NCBI GenBank assembly: GCA_900551965.1
Contig: URYF01000002.1
Coordinates: 1-64,000 of the forward strand
Direction: 5' to 3'
DNA: 64,000 nt
Origin: an uncultured bacterium
Lineage (GTDB): Bacteria > Cyanobacteriota > Vampirovibrionia > Gastranaerophilales > Gastranaerophilaceae
The notes below the pieces were generated by a model, which was given only the letters and a program-made list of their open reading frames with translations, searched no databases and had not been told where the DNA came from. The translations under genes were made by a program, and so were the position numbers. Shown here in pieces: positions 24,999 through 34,489 of the stretch (positions within the stretch are counted from its first letter, which is position 1; every line of letters begins with the position of its first letter).

Positions 24999-25679
24999 AT
25001 GAAAATTTTAGAAAAAGCTGTTACAAAACTTGGAAACGAGATTACCTTACTAGGAGAACCGGGTGAAGATAATGCACTTATTATCGGCGTTTTCCACGGC
25101 GATGAACCGCAGGGAAAATGGCTTATTGAAGAGTATATTAAACAATACATCCCCCTTCCCCTTCCCCTCGCCCCTTGCGACAAAGGGGGCAAAGAACTCT
25201 TGTTTATCCCTTGTTTAAACCCTGACGGAATGGCACAGAGCACACGAACAAACACAAACGGTGTAGATTTAAACCGAAATTTTCCAACCAAAAACTGGGG
25301 GGAGAACAAAGGAGAAAACGCAACCTGTGATGACGAAAATTCGTCCTACTATGGCGGCAAAACACCCGCCAGCGAAATTGAAACCCAATTTGTTATAAAT
25401 ATAATAGAAAAATACAATCCAACATTTATACTGACTCTACATACACCTTATAAAGTGGTAAACTATGACGGACCTGCAAAAGATACTGCCGAAAAAATTT
25501 CAGAGATTATAAACTACCCTGTTGAAGCAAGTATAGGCTATCCGACTCCCGGAAGTTTCGGAACATATTGCGGTGTAGAGAGAAATATTCCGACAATAAC
25601 ACTGGAAATGGACGAAAATTGTCCTGTAGAAGAACTGTTTCCGCCCATTTGCAAAATCTTTGAAACTCTAATCAAATAA
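24999..25679 (+). CDS. mpaA: M14-family murein tripeptide amidase, MpaA-like
   Basis: About 226 residues from the ATG at 24999; a longer reading frame starting at 24945 would overlap ftsY and is rejected. The zinc site is H33-x-x-E36 (V-F-H-G-D-E-P-Q-G) plus H148 (L-T-L-H-T-P), the substrate arginine lies in G-V-D-L-N-R-N-F-P, and the general base is E203 (L-E-M-D-E). L-N-P-D-G and S-x-G-Y-P-T-P-G-S-F-G also match MpaA, which cleaves the gamma-D-Glu-meso-DAP bond of recycled peptides. Residues 51-65 (P-L-P-L-P-L-A-P-C-D-K-G-G-K) look inserted and lie over a GC-rich repeat-like DNA segment. It overlaps the LysM gene by 12 bases, tail to tail. Confidence 0.82.
   Translation: MKILEKAVTKLGNEITLLGEPGEDNALIIGVFHGDEPQGKWLIEEYIKQYIPLPLPLAPCDKGGKELLFIPCLNPDGMAQSTRTNTNGVDLNRNFPTKNWGENKGENATCDDENSSYYGGKTPASEIETQFVINIIEKYNPTFILTLHTPYKVVNYDGPAKDTAEKISEIINYPVEASIGYPTPGSFGTYCGVERNIPTITLEMDENCPVEELFPPICKIFETLIK
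25151..25195. repeat. GC-rich repeat-like insertion inside the mpaA-like gene
   Basis: About 45 bases, almost all C on one side and G on the other, end in a small inverted repeat (CCCCTTGCGACAAAGGGGG). They differ sharply from the AT-rich surroundings and encode the Pro/Leu-rich loop at residues 51-65 without breaking the frame. The length is a multiple of three, as needed for an in-frame palindromic element; the exact edges are a guess. Confidence 0.5.
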
Positions 25680-26453
25680 ATCGCCGAAAAATCCTTTTGA
25701 AGGTTTGAAGGCATTTGGATCAATGACAAACTTATCGCCAGCTTTGACATCTGCACCGTCCCAGTTTGCCTCCCGCCTTAATTCGTCCAGATTAAAAAGT
25801 TTATCCGGTTGATACTTTTTAGTAATATCGGGATTCATTTGCCGCAAATGCCCACCAGGTAATCTGAAATCATTACGAATATCGCCTAAATCCATATCTT
25901 TTTTGAGTGTTACAATAATATTACCGGTCTTTTTATCAACAGTAAAATTATAAGATTCACCGTGCTTTAACTCTTTAGCTTCTTGAATTTTTGCCTGAGC
26001 CAATTGAGTTTTTTCTTTTAAATTTTTAGCCTTTTCGGCTTTATATTCCTGCTCAAATTTAGCCGCAGCTTTACGTTCATAATCATCTTTAGCTTTTTCA
26101 TAATTAGCCCAGTTTTTATCTGATACAAAAGGCATTTTTAAAGTCTGACCTTCTTTTATTTTATCAGGGTCCAAGCCGGGATTTGCTTTAACAACATCGG
26201 CTATAGAAACGTGATACTTTGTAGCTATATCAAACAAATTTTGACCAAAACCAACCTTTACATCTTTAGTACCCTCAGGTTTTGGTCTTTTAGGTTCAGT
26301 TAAATCTGTTCCTTTTTGCGCCTTAGCTTTTTTTTGCCCAACAGGTATCGGTTCTTTTTTTGGGGCAGCTTTTGATGTTGCAGCTTCTGCTGCCGCACCT
26401 TTTGCAGCATTAGCACCACTTGTTCTTGCTGCATTGTTAATTTCCAATGACAT
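25668..26453 (-). CDS. LysM-domain protein
   Basis: The protein has 261 residues. An Ala-rich N-terminus (1-60) without a signal peptide is followed by one LysM domain at about 65-112 (G-Q-N-L-F-D-I-A-T-K-Y ... A-N-P-G-L-D ... I-K-E-G-Q-T-L-K-M-P). A charged coiled coil (about 115-165) and a C-terminal globular region follow. LysM binds N-acetylglucosamine in peptidoglycan, but without a secretion signal this protein would need an alternative route to reach it. It converges with and overlaps the mpaA-like gene, which also concerns peptidoglycan. Confidence 0.75.
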   Translation of the reverse strand: MSLEINNAARTSGANAAKGAAAEAATSKAAPKKEPIPVGQKKAKAQKGTDLTEPKRPKPEGTKDVKVGFGQNLFDIATKYHVSIADVVKANPGLDPDKIKEGQTLKMPFVSDKNWANYEKAKDDYERKAAAKFEQEYKAEKAKNLKEKTQLAQAKIQEAKELKHGESYNFTVDKKTGNIIVTLKKDMDLGDIRNDFRLPGGHLRQMNPDITKKYQPDKLFNLDELRREANWDGADVKAGDKFVIDPNAFKPSKGFFGDLFD

Positions 26454-26598
26454 ATTCTATCCTCATATTTACTATTACGATATATACTTATTAAGTATTT
26501 TGTATATATAAAATTGCGAAATATTTTATTATTATTTACAAACGTTAATATTAAATTTTTTTTGTTATAAAATTAATATAAGAAATGAGGGAATTTTT

Positions 26599-27962
26599 AT
26601 GAGATTATTTAACTCTTATACAAACACTGTTGAAGAATTTAAACCTATTGAAGGTAATAAGGTAAAAATGTATGTTTGCGGACCTACGGTATATGATTTT
26701 GCACACTTAGGGCACGCCAGATGCTATATCACTTGGGACGTTTTATACAGATACTTAAAATTCCGCGGCTACGATGTTACCTATTGCCGTAACGTAACAG
26801 ATGTTGATGATAAAATTTTGAAAAAAGCTGACAAAGAAGGAAAAACACCGACAGAAGTTTCACAGTACTGGTACAAGCAGTTTGAAAATTCAATGAAATC
26901 CCTCAACACACTAAAACCTGATATCGAACCATTTGCAACTAAAACTTTAGGAGAAATGATATCTATTGTAAAAGATTTAATCGCAAACGGATACGCTTAC
27001 GAAGCAAATGGCGACGTTTATTTCAGGGTGAAAAAATTCCCAAAATACGGCTACCTTTCAAAACAGCCGATTGATCAATTAGAAAGCGGTGCAAGGATTG
27101 AAGTTGGAGATTTAAAAGAAGATCCGCTTGATTTTGCATTATGGAAACGGGACGAAAAATTCGGTTACAACTCACCATGGGGTGTAGGACGTCCGGGCTG
27201 GCATATTGAGTGTTCAGCTATGAGCAGAAAATATTTAGGAAAAACCATAGATATTCACGCAGGCGGCGCGGATTTAATATTCCCGCACCACGAGAATGAA
27301 ATCGCTCAATCCGAATGCGCAAACGGCTGCAAGTTCGTAAACTACTGGTTACATAACGGATTTGTAACTATTAACAAAGAAAAAATGTCAAAATCTCTAG
27401 GCAATTTCTTAACCATAGACGATATGTTAAAAAATTATGATGCAAATACATTAAGATTATTTATCTTGACAAATCACTACAGAATGCCTGTAGAATTTTC
27501 AGATGAAGCCTTAACGGCAGCACAAGCGGGTGCTAAACGCTTGACAAACGCTAAACAAACTCCAATCAACGAAGATTTGGATATTACAGCAACTGATGAC
27601 TATAAAGCATTTGTAGAAGCAATGGATGAAGATTTAAATACATCAAAAGCACTTGCGGTATTATTTGATCTTGCAACAAGAGCAAATAAGATGCTTATAC
27701 AATTCTTTATAGACTTGGCAGCACATTAGGTTTTACCTATGAAAAGGCATCATTATCCGATGATGAAATTTCAAAAGCAGTATCTCATGTTTCTGAAATT
27801 CTTGAAAAAGAATTTAATTCAATGGACGAAATTATCGAACTTAGAAAACAAGCCCGCGCAGAAAAAAATTGGGACATAGCAGATAAAATAAGAATTGCAC
27901 TTGAGGAATCAGGTATTGTTCTTAAAGACACAAAAGATGGGACTGTTGTTGAAGCAAAGTAA
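26599..27962 (+). CDS. cysS: cysteinyl-tRNA synthetase, interrupted by an apparent frameshift
   Basis: Class I synthetase that charges tRNA(Cys). C27 starts the zinc site, the HIGH motif appears as HLGH (36-39) and KMSKS is at about 262-266. In frame the protein ends early at 27729 (376 residues). The true C-terminus (T-I-L-Y-R-L-G-S-T-L-G-F-T ... E-L-R-K-Q-A-R-A-E-K-N-W-D-I-A-D-K-I-R) continues in another frame to the stop at 27962. The frames join if one A is restored at about 27688-27690 (AATAAAGAT instead of AATAAGAT), giving about 454 residues, the usual length. This is either an assembly or sequencing error, a real mutation, or frameshifting. GAGGGA precedes the ATG. Confidence 0.88.
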
Positions 27963-27970
27963 TGAATAAA

Positions 27971-29812
27971 TCATTTTTCAAATGAAGATTTTTTTGGAAA
28001 TGTTTCTTCCAGAAATATTTTGATGCGCTGCCTGTCAAAATCAGATATTCCTTCACCATCATTGGTACAAAATAATGCAGGATTATATTTCTTTAATTTA
28101 GCATAAGGATTTTTGTTTTTCATGGAAATGACTATTGAATCAGCATAATAAGCCCTTTTAAATTTACAAACCAATCTTTTTATAACTGAAAAATATCTGT
28201 CGACACGAGAATAACGCTTTAATCTTGCACGTTTTACAGCTAAGGAATAATAAGTGATAAGAACCCTGTTTATATCACCTTCTGTTCTAAACTTATGAGT
28301 TCTTAAAAGGTTCCAACGATCTTTAAACAAATCAATACAATTAGCAAAATCATACACATTATAAGCATCAAAATTATGATGAGGAGCATAAGGATATAAC
28401 ACTCCAAATTTATCTTTAATTATATTTTGTAAATTTAATATCGAACGAGCATACATTGACGTGGGTAAATTTTTAAACGGTATTTGATGTTTCAGCCTGA
28501 CTATAGGCAAACCCTCGGCATCAAAAAAGAATTCCTTGCCAATATACCTGTTACAATACATATCATCATTTGCATAAATAAAATGTGTAGATAACTCCGG
28601 AATTTTTGCCAAATATGACTCGATTGCTTCACTGTTAAAAAGGGGCAAACTCTCCTGCGGAATAAATTGATTATGAAAAACAACCTTTATTTTCGGGTTT
28701 GAGGTAGCAAGCCAATCAGGAATTTGATTATCCGTAACAATATAAATCCGATTTATCCACGGCATATATTCTTCCACAGCCCGCAAAGAGTATTTCAATT
28801 CTTGATTATCCACAAATCTACCCTTATCTACAGCTTGAAAGTTTAAATTACTTGAACCGTGCAACCAATAATTTTTCTTTTGCTGCCACTGCAAATCGTT
28901 ACCGTCAACCCAAAGATAAACTAAATCCACAGGATAAGTATAGTCAATATCGCAACACTTTATTTTAAGGAAACCAAATAATAACTCTTTTTTCTTCTTC
29001 AACCCGATACCGGTTTTAATAAACGGATTATACCAAGAAACTGTATAATAATTTAAATGCTCCGGTAATTCAATTTTATGTTCAATGCAAAACATTTGCA
29101 GCTGCTGATATGCTATTGCTTTATCTTTTATTTTTGTATTTTTATTTTTTCCGGAATTAATTATTGAATTTGCCCGTTGATTATAATGGTAAAAAACTTG
29201 AGGAACAGAGACTAAAGAATCTGAATAATAAAGTGCTTTAATTGAAAATAAAATATCTTCATAAAATTGTCCCTCCGGAAATTTTAAATCGTAACTTTGA
29301 AACAAATTCTTTTTATAAATTTTATTAAACACATAAAAAAAGTTCTTTGAAGTGTCAAAACAAGTCTTAATCTTAATTCTAAGGTCTGTTACAAAATTTT
29401 CTCTTGAATACTTCACAAGAGTTTTTGTTAAATATTTTTTATGTTTTACAATGCCTGCAACCGCAATTTCCGCATTATACTTAATTGCAGTATTGTATAA
29501 ATTTTTAAAATAGTCATTATCAACGAAATCATCACTATCAACAAATCCGATGTATTCCCCATTGGCAGCCAAGATACCACGGTTTCTGGCGCCACCGGGC
29601 TTTACATTACTATCAAGACCAATAACCTTGATACGACTGTCTTTTATTGCATATTCATTTAAAATTTCAACAGTATTATCATTTGAACAATCATCCACAA
29701 CTATTATTTCAATCTCTTTTATGGTTTGACTTAAAATACTATCTAAGCATTTTTGTATATAATCCGCACTATTGTAACTCACAACTATAATAGACAATTT
29801 GATTTTTGACAT
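27971..29812 (-). CDS. GT2 glycosyltransferase fused to a Stealth-type phosphotransferase
   Basis: The protein has 613 residues. The start is the ATG at 29812, preceded by GGAGGA; the upstream in-frame TTG is not used. Residues 1-230 are a family 2 glycosyltransferase: S-I-I-V-V-S-Y-N-S near 8-14 and the metal motif D-S-D-D at 92-95. From about 295 it is a Stealth protein: CR1 V-Y-L-W-V-D-G-N-D, CR2 about 330-440 with E-L-K-Y-S-L-R, L-P-L-F-N-S-E-A-I-E, and F-I-Y-A-N-D-D-M-Y. Stealth proteins transfer sugar-1-phosphates to make capsule or other surface phosphoglycans. The fusion could elongate and phosphate-link one polymer. It converges with cysS; no other capsule gene is near. Confidence 0.85.
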   Translation of the reverse strand: MSKIKLSIIVVSYNSADYIQKCLDSILSQTIKEIEIIVVDDCSNDNTVEILNEYAIKDSRIKVIGLDSNVKPGGARNRGILAANGEYIGFVDSDDFVDNDYFKNLYNTAIKYNAEIAVAGIVKHKKYLTKTLVKYSRENFVTDLRIKIKTCFDTSKNFFYVFNKIYKKNLFQSYDLKFPEGQFYEDILFSIKALYYSDSLVSVPQVFYHYNQRANSIINSGKNKNTKIKDKAIAYQQLQMFCIEHKIELPEHLNYYTVSWYNPFIKTGIGLKKKKELLFGFLKIKCCDIDYTYPVDLVYLWVDGNDLQWQQKKNYWLHGSSNLNFQAVDKGRFVDNQELKYSLRAVEEYMPWINRIYIVTDNQIPDWLATSNPKIKVVFHNQFIPQESLPLFNSEAIESYLAKIPELSTHFIYANDDMYCNRYIGKEFFFDAEGLPIVRLKHQIPFKNLPTSMYARSILNLQNIIKDKFGVLYPYAPHHNFDAYNVYDFANCIDLFKDRWNLLRTHKFRTEGDINRVLITYYSLAVKRARLKRYSRVDRYFSVIKRLVCKFKRAYYADSIVISMKNKNPYAKLKKYNPALFCTNDGEGISDFDRQRIKIFLEETFPKKSSFEK

Positions 29813-29916
29813 AACTCCTCCTACCAATTAGAATTCATGATTCTATTATCTAACAAATAATGCGATTGTCAATAATATTAGCCCACACAGTTAGTTTTTA
29901 TTATAGAATTATACAT

Positions 29917-29922
29917 TATAAT
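29917..29922 (+). promoter_or_regulatory. -10 box TATAAT, sets the start at 29929
   Basis: TATAAT lies six bases before the ATG at 29929. An in-frame ATG at 29860 would lie upstream of this box, so 29929 is the start and the message is predicted to be leaderless. The -35 is weak. Confidence 0.5.
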
Positions 29923-29928
29923 AAGACA

Positions 29929-30258
29929 ATGTCTGATATTAGAAAAACAATTGGCAATATTATAAAAAATAACAGGAAACGCCTAAAGTTGACACAGGCG
30001 GAACTTGCCATACAAGTTGAAGTCGAACCTAAATATATCAGCCGTATTGAAACCGGTACATCATATCCGTCATTAGCCGTATTGGAAAGGATTTTCACTA
30101 TATTAAATATTGATATAGCAGATATAACAAAACAAGACAATTCATACATTGATAAAAACGTACTAATATCAATGATTATTTCAAATCTGAAGCATACCTC
30201 ACTTAAAAACTTACAACTTATCAAAGAAATTGTTGAGAAAATAACCCAAAAAGAATAG
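29929..30258 (+). CDS. XRE-family helix-turn-helix transcriptional regulator
   Basis: About 109 residues from the ATG at 29929. A lambda-repressor-type HTH fills residues about 8-62: I-G-N-I-I-K-N-N-R-K-R-L-K-L-T-Q-A-E-L-A, then V-E-P-K-Y-I-S-R-I-E-T-G-T-S-Y-P-S-L. A short helical tail follows that may dimerise. It stands between the divergent Stealth gene and a convergent membrane gene, and could regulate itself or the neighbouring glycosyltransferase gene; no operator is evident. Confidence 0.85.
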   Translation: MSDIRKTIGNIIKNNRKRLKLTQAELAIQVEVEPKYISRIETGTSYPSLAVLERIFTILNIDIADITKQDNSYIDKNVLISMIISNLKHTSLKNLQLIKEIVEKITQKE

Positions 30259-30274
30259 TAAAAAGAATAACAGC

Positions 30275-30727
30275 TTAAACCATAATTTGTTGAAAAAACT
30301 CTTTCAACAGCTTGATTTTTTCGCCCCCGATTGCAATAAAAGAAACCTCTTCTGTTTGAAGTTTTAAGTAAAACCTCGCCTCATTAAAAACAACCATACT
30401 GTTATTCATAAAAAATACAACCTGCGGCTTTTTCTCCTGAACTTGGAAAGCTTTTATATCAGAAAAATAAATTCCAACACCATTTATCATTATGCAATCA
30501 TCAAGAATTTCGATTTTATCTTTTTTGTTAAGCTTATGAATTATCAAAAAACGCGGAAAATAAATTACTGTAAAAACAAAAATTATCCCGAATGAGACAA
30601 ATAAATTTAGCCTGTTGAGCATATACAAGTACACAACAAACCCTGCAACCAGAGCATAGAAAAATAATATTCCCGCAACAATCATAAACGGACGCTCATC
30701 TGTATTTGGTTTAAATCTTTCTTTCAT
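30275..30727 (-). CDS. small membrane protein with C-terminal PH-like domain
   Basis: The protein has 150 residues, with two adjacent hydrophobic segments at about 15-33 and 38-57 followed by a beta-rich cytoplasmic part (I-E-I-L-D-D-C-I-M-I-N-G-V-G-I-Y-F-S-D-I) ending in a helix. That layout is like bacterial PH-domain membrane proteins of the YdbS/YdbT sort, but similarity is weak and function unknown. It is 19 bases downstream of the 31106 gene, with which it probably forms a pair. Confidence 0.55.
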   Translation of the reverse strand: MKERFKPNTDERPFMIVAGILFFYALVAGFVVYLYMLNRLNLFVSFGIIFVFTVIYFPRFLIIHKLNKKDKIEILDDCIMINGVGIYFSDIKAFQVQEKKPQVVFFMNNSMVVFNEARFYLKLQTEEVSFIAIGGEKIKLLKEFFQQIMV

Positions 30728-30746
30728 TCATACTCCCATTCCTGTT

Positions 30747-31106
30747 CTATGATTTTTTTGAATACTCTTTTACATCATATTTATCCATAAGGTTGTTTTT
30801 TCGATGTGAAGAAATCATAGCACCAACCCCAAGCCCGGCAACAATCCCCCCTGGAATCCCGATAAGTGCCCAAGCCAATGATCGCTTACGAAGACTCGAA
30901 ACCCAGCCTAGAATAGCAAACGCAGCAACAGATACCATTGTAAGGTTTAACAACTGTTTTTCTTGTGCGTTATATTTTTTGACAAATTCATCAGCCTTTG
31001 ATCTGTCAATCTCATAGCTTGGAACATTTGAAGGTTTGTCCGGACTTTTCCTAAAGTCAAGGCGAACTCTGTTATTATCAATATTTGGACCTATCTGTAA
31101 TCTCAT
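30747..31106 (-). CDS. small two-segment membrane protein, unknown
   Basis: The protein has 119 residues. A polar N-terminal half (R-L-D-F-R-K-S-P-D-K-P-S then a short coiled coil) is followed by two hydrophobic segments at about 55-68 and 78-98; the second is Gly-rich (I-P-G-G-I-V-A-G-L-G-V-G). A lysine-rich tail follows. No family is recognised. It follows murJ closely on the minus strand (41 bases) and may be part of that operon. Confidence 0.5.
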   Translation of the reverse strand: MRLQIGPNIDNNRVRLDFRKSPDKPSNVPSYEIDRSKADEFVKKYNAQEKQLLNLTMVSVAAFAILGWVSSLRKRSLAWALIGIPGGIVAGLGVGAMISSHRKNNLMDKYDVKEYSKKS

Positions 31107-31146
31107 ATTGTAAACTTAACTCTTCTTATTTAAATTTTATATTGCC

Positions 31147-32748
31147 TTATTTTCTCAAAATTTTTGCCGACAATCTATTAAACAACTCTCCTGCATAGTC
31201 CATTTTAAATAATAAATTCAACGGTACATATACTACCAGGCAGACTATTGCAATTATAGTTATTTTTATAATCTCAAACGGAATTTTAGGAAGCTGTACA
31301 AATTTATCAAATTCATACGCACACAACCAACAAACCCCAAGAGTTATAATACCTGAAACAATCATTTTTAACAAGTTTATAAATAAAGTCTTATAATCCA
31401 TATTCATTTTTTTAGTTATTAAGACCCCTAAAACTACAGCATTAAACAGAGTTACAAGCGAAGTAGAAAGGGTAATTCCGCCAATTCCGAAATGCATTTT
31501 TGAAATCAAAATCCAGTTTAAAAACAGCTTCAAAACAATTGATGAAAACGCAACAACAAACGGAGTTGCAGAATCATTAAACGAATAATAAACCCTTGTA
31601 ATAGAATCTCTGAACACATAAGGAATTATAGAAACTGACAAGAACCACAAAGCTTCTGTCACCATAAACGTCGCATTAGCATCAAACACTCCGTGCTCAA
31701 ATACTAACCTTACTGCATCCATACCAACAACAAGAATACCTATAATTATCGGGATTGCACCGAAAAACAAAACCCCGACCCCTTTGTTAAAATAATTTTT
31801 TATTCCATCAAAATCCTTATCCGCAACAAGTTTTGCAAATATCGGAAACAACGGAACTAAAAACGCTGTAACAAGAATACCTACAGGAAATTGAAATACT
31901 CTATTAGCATATCCTATAGCAGTCCAAGCACCCTCTGAGATAGATGATGTAAAAAACATATCAACATAAATATGAATTTGACCAACCGTAGAGCTTAACA
32001 CCGCCGGGAATAATAATTCACAAATTTCCTTAAAATGCGGATTGTTTGTAAATTGAAAATTCGGACTTAATCTATAACCCAGTTTTCTAATATTCGGATA
32101 CTGAATAATAAGCTGCAAAATAGCACCAATAGTTGTTGCCCAGGCAAGAGCATAACCTTTTTGATCATCAGGGACAGCAATTACAACCCCAATTATTGCC
32201 AAACTCATAATTATCGGCGATAAATTAGGCAGCATAAATTGCCTGTAGATAATCAATATTCCGTAATATATCCCGACAATTCCACCTATAACCAGTAGCG
32301 GTGTCATAATTTTTAAATGTGCCGCAGCAAGATTCACCATCTCCGGCGAGCCGCCTGAGATTATAATCCCCATTATTTGTTTTGGGAATAAAAATATTAA
32401 AGCTGAAAGTAGTAAGAAAAATATTATAGTTGCATTCATAAATATTGAATACAGTTTATTAACTTCTTCTGAGGGTTTTTCTTTTAAATTTGGAATCAAT
32501 TTTGAAAAAATTGCAACAGTCGCACTGTGAAAAGGCCCGCCAACTCCGCCTAATAAAATCAGTGAAAGAGAAGGGATTTGATAAGCATAGTAATAAGCAT
32601 CCGAAACTAACGATGCTCCGTAATAATTTGCAATTATAATATCTCTTACAAACCCGATAAGCTTACTCACAATTGTAACAACTGCTATAAGCCAGGCGGC
32701 TTTTAATACACTCGGTGCTTTATTCTCATTAATAGTCGATTCTGTCAT
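31147..32748 (-). CDS. murJ: lipid II flippase MurJ
   Basis: About 533 residues from the ATG at 32748, which has a GGAG site; an upstream in-frame ATG at 32757 is possible. About 14 membrane segments and the N-terminal K-L-I-G-F-V-R-D-I-I-I-A-N-Y-Y-G block identify the MVF/MurJ family, with G-x-x-x-x-A-T-V-A-I-F in the third segment and P-V-G-I-L-V-T-A-F-L-V-P-L-F in the middle. It flips the lipid-linked peptidoglycan precursor across the inner membrane. It overlaps the end of the SpoIID-like gene by 20 bases, so the two are translationally coupled. Confidence 0.9.
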   Translation of the reverse strand: MTESTINENKAPSVLKAAWLIAVVTIVSKLIGFVRDIIIANYYGASLVSDAYYYAYQIPSLSLILLGGVGGPFHSATVAIFSKLIPNLKEKPSEEVNKLYSIFMNATIIFFLLLSALIFLFPKQIMGIIISGGSPEMVNLAAAHLKIMTPLLVIGGIVGIYYGILIIYRQFMLPNLSPIIMSLAIIGVVIAVPDDQKGYALAWATTIGAILQLIIQYPNIRKLGYRLSPNFQFTNNPHFKEICELLFPAVLSSTVGQIHIYVDMFFTSSISEGAWTAIGYANRVFQFPVGILVTAFLVPLFPIFAKLVADKDFDGIKNYFNKGVGVLFFGAIPIIIGILVVGMDAVRLVFEHGVFDANATFMVTEALWFLSVSIIPYVFRDSITRVYYSFNDSATPFVVAFSSIVLKLFLNWILISKMHFGIGGITLSTSLVTLFNAVVLGVLITKKMNMDYKTLFINLLKMIVSGIITLGVCWLCAYEFDKFVQLPKIPFEIIKITIIAIVCLVVYVPLNLLFKMDYAGELFNRLSAKILRK

Positions 32749-34450
32749 TTTCTCCAACCGGTTCTATATATATTCTTATTCCTTTATTTGCACCCTGCTT
32801 TGCAGGATAATAAAATTTTATTGTATTCATACCCTTTTGTAAATATTTTGATAAATCTATTTTATTAAATCTTTCATTAACATCAAACTCTATTTTTTCA
32901 TCAACATTATTTATAGACGCATCAATATAAGCTACTTTGTACTTATTATCAACAACAAGTACAGCTTCTCCTGTTTTTGTCCAGAAACTTTTAACAACAG
33001 TATTCTGCCCGCTATTAGAAGATAATATTGCAGGCTCAGTTGCTATTGAAATCCCTGAATAATAATGTTTTAAGATTTGATCATAGCTCATTTTAAGTTC
33101 TTTACCCATATACCCTGCGCCGTATTGACTCATACCAACACCATGTCCAAATCCACCGCCATAGGCTTTTATATATATCAAATCCCCGTTTTCATTATAT
33201 TCATGTTCAAATACTACGTTAGCACTTGGAAGAGATTTTCCTTTATTTGTTAAAAGTCTTCTAATCACAAGCTCTTTTTGTACAATATAATTTCCGTTAT
33301 CAGTTTGAATCTCCAGTTCTATAATTTTACCGGACTCTCCACGCTTTAAAACATTCAGTTTTTTGACAATCCCGATTATTTCCCCTTTAGCTACAGCAGG
33401 CTTTACAAACCCGGCAGCACTTTGCGCTGCAATATTTGCCTGCAGCGCATCTTGAATCTCCTGCCCGTTCCATTCTCTTTCCCACCTATAGTAGGAGGAT
33501 TTAACATCAAAAGATTTCGGCTTAGATTTATAAAATTTTGCAGCCGCCTCTTCAGAGTTTAAAGGTTCAAATTCTTCATAATCAGGTTTTGCAATAAGAT
33601 ACGGCTTTGAGTCTGACGGAAATTTTTTAGATACAGGATCTGAAAAAACATTTTTAAAACTTTCAGTGTATCCGCCCGCAGTTGATGAATACTGTGCAAG
33701 AATTAAATCCCAGCCATATAAAGCCACAAGACCGGTTGTTTCATTAACCGCACGCGTAGACAAATCTCTTTCTGTATTGGCACCAAAATATACCTGACTT
33801 GCTACAGAATCCACAACATCGTAATTAGGATTAGCTTTAACTCTTGGAGAAAGTACATAATTTCTTGCCGCAACACTTTGCGCTTTTAATGCCTCTAAAC
33901 CAAAAGAAACAGGCATTTCATTTGGGACAACCCCTTTTAAATAATCCTCAAGTTCTAAAGAATTTACTATATGAAATTTACCTGAATGAGCAGCTGCAAC
34001 AAGCTCTAGCTGCCCGCGATAAATTGCATCTTGCTCAGCTCTTTTTAAACCTTTAACCCCCATATACCCAAAATCTGTTTTAAAAATCAAAGGCCCTGAA
34101 ACTTTGGCAATAACATTATCTTCAATATCTGAGATTACAAAAACCTTTCCGACCATGTTTATTTTTATAACATTATTACTATCATAGGTATTTATATAGG
34201 TTTTATTGTTATAAAGCTCAAACTCACCTGTTCCGTATATTTGGGCATCTGCCCACTCATAAGTTGTAAAATTATTTGTACCGATACCGACCCTGACAAT
34301 TTTAGAAACAGGATTTGATAAATATTGATTAAATCCGGCTTCTCTGGCAATTTGCATTGTTGTTTGAGGAATATTTCCCATATATGCAGCATTCGCACAA
34401 AGCCCGCAGAACAGAATATTAAAAAATAACACTATTCCCAATTTCTTCAT
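32729..34450 (-). CDS. SpoIID/LytB-domain protein, secreted
   Basis: About 573 residues. The start is the ATG at 34450, which begins a signal peptide (MKKLGIVLFF...C-A-N-A) and lies six bases after a TATAAT; the ORF extends further upstream only through non-start sequence. Residues about 140-330 hold the SpoIID domain (L-E-L-E-D-Y-L-K-G-V-V-P-N-E-M-P, Q-S-V-A-A-R-N-Y, G-G-Y-T-E-S) that cleaves glycan strands stripped of stem peptides or stimulates amidases. The G-x-G-H-G-V-G-M-S-Q-Y-G-A block at about 440-455 ends the domain. It is coupled to murJ. C-terminal 120 residues are beta-rich and of unknown role. Confidence 0.85.
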   Translation of the reverse strand: MKKLGIVLFFNILFCGLCANAAYMGNIPQTTMQIAREAGFNQYLSNPVSKIVRVGIGTNNFTTYEWADAQIYGTGEFELYNNKTYINTYDSNNVIKINMVGKVFVISDIEDNVIAKVSGPLIFKTDFGYMGVKGLKRAEQDAIYRGQLELVAAAHSGKFHIVNSLELEDYLKGVVPNEMPVSFGLEALKAQSVAARNYVLSPRVKANPNYDVVDSVASQVYFGANTERDLSTRAVNETTGLVALYGWDLILAQYSSTAGGYTESFKNVFSDPVSKKFPSDSKPYLIAKPDYEEFEPLNSEEAAAKFYKSKPKSFDVKSSYYRWEREWNGQEIQDALQANIAAQSAAGFVKPAVAKGEIIGIVKKLNVLKRGESGKIIELEIQTDNGNYIVQKELVIRRLLTNKGKSLPSANVVFEHEYNENGDLIYIKAYGGGFGHGVGMSQYGAGYMGKELKMSYDQILKHYYSGISIATEPAILSSNSGQNTVVKSFWTKTGEAVLVVDNKYKVAYIDASINNVDEKIEFDVNERFNKIDLSKYLQKGMNTIKFYYPAKQGANKGIRIYIEPVGENDRIDY

Positions 34451-34456
34451 AGATTT

Positions 34457-34462
34457 ATTATA
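34457..34462 (-). promoter_or_regulatory. -10 box TATAAT for the SpoIID-like gene
   Basis: On the minus strand TATAAT is followed by six bases and the ATG at 34450, predicting a leaderless transcript. No clear -35 is present. Confidence 0.5.
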
Positions 34463-34489
34463 TGACAAAAATATCACAGCACCTAAAAC

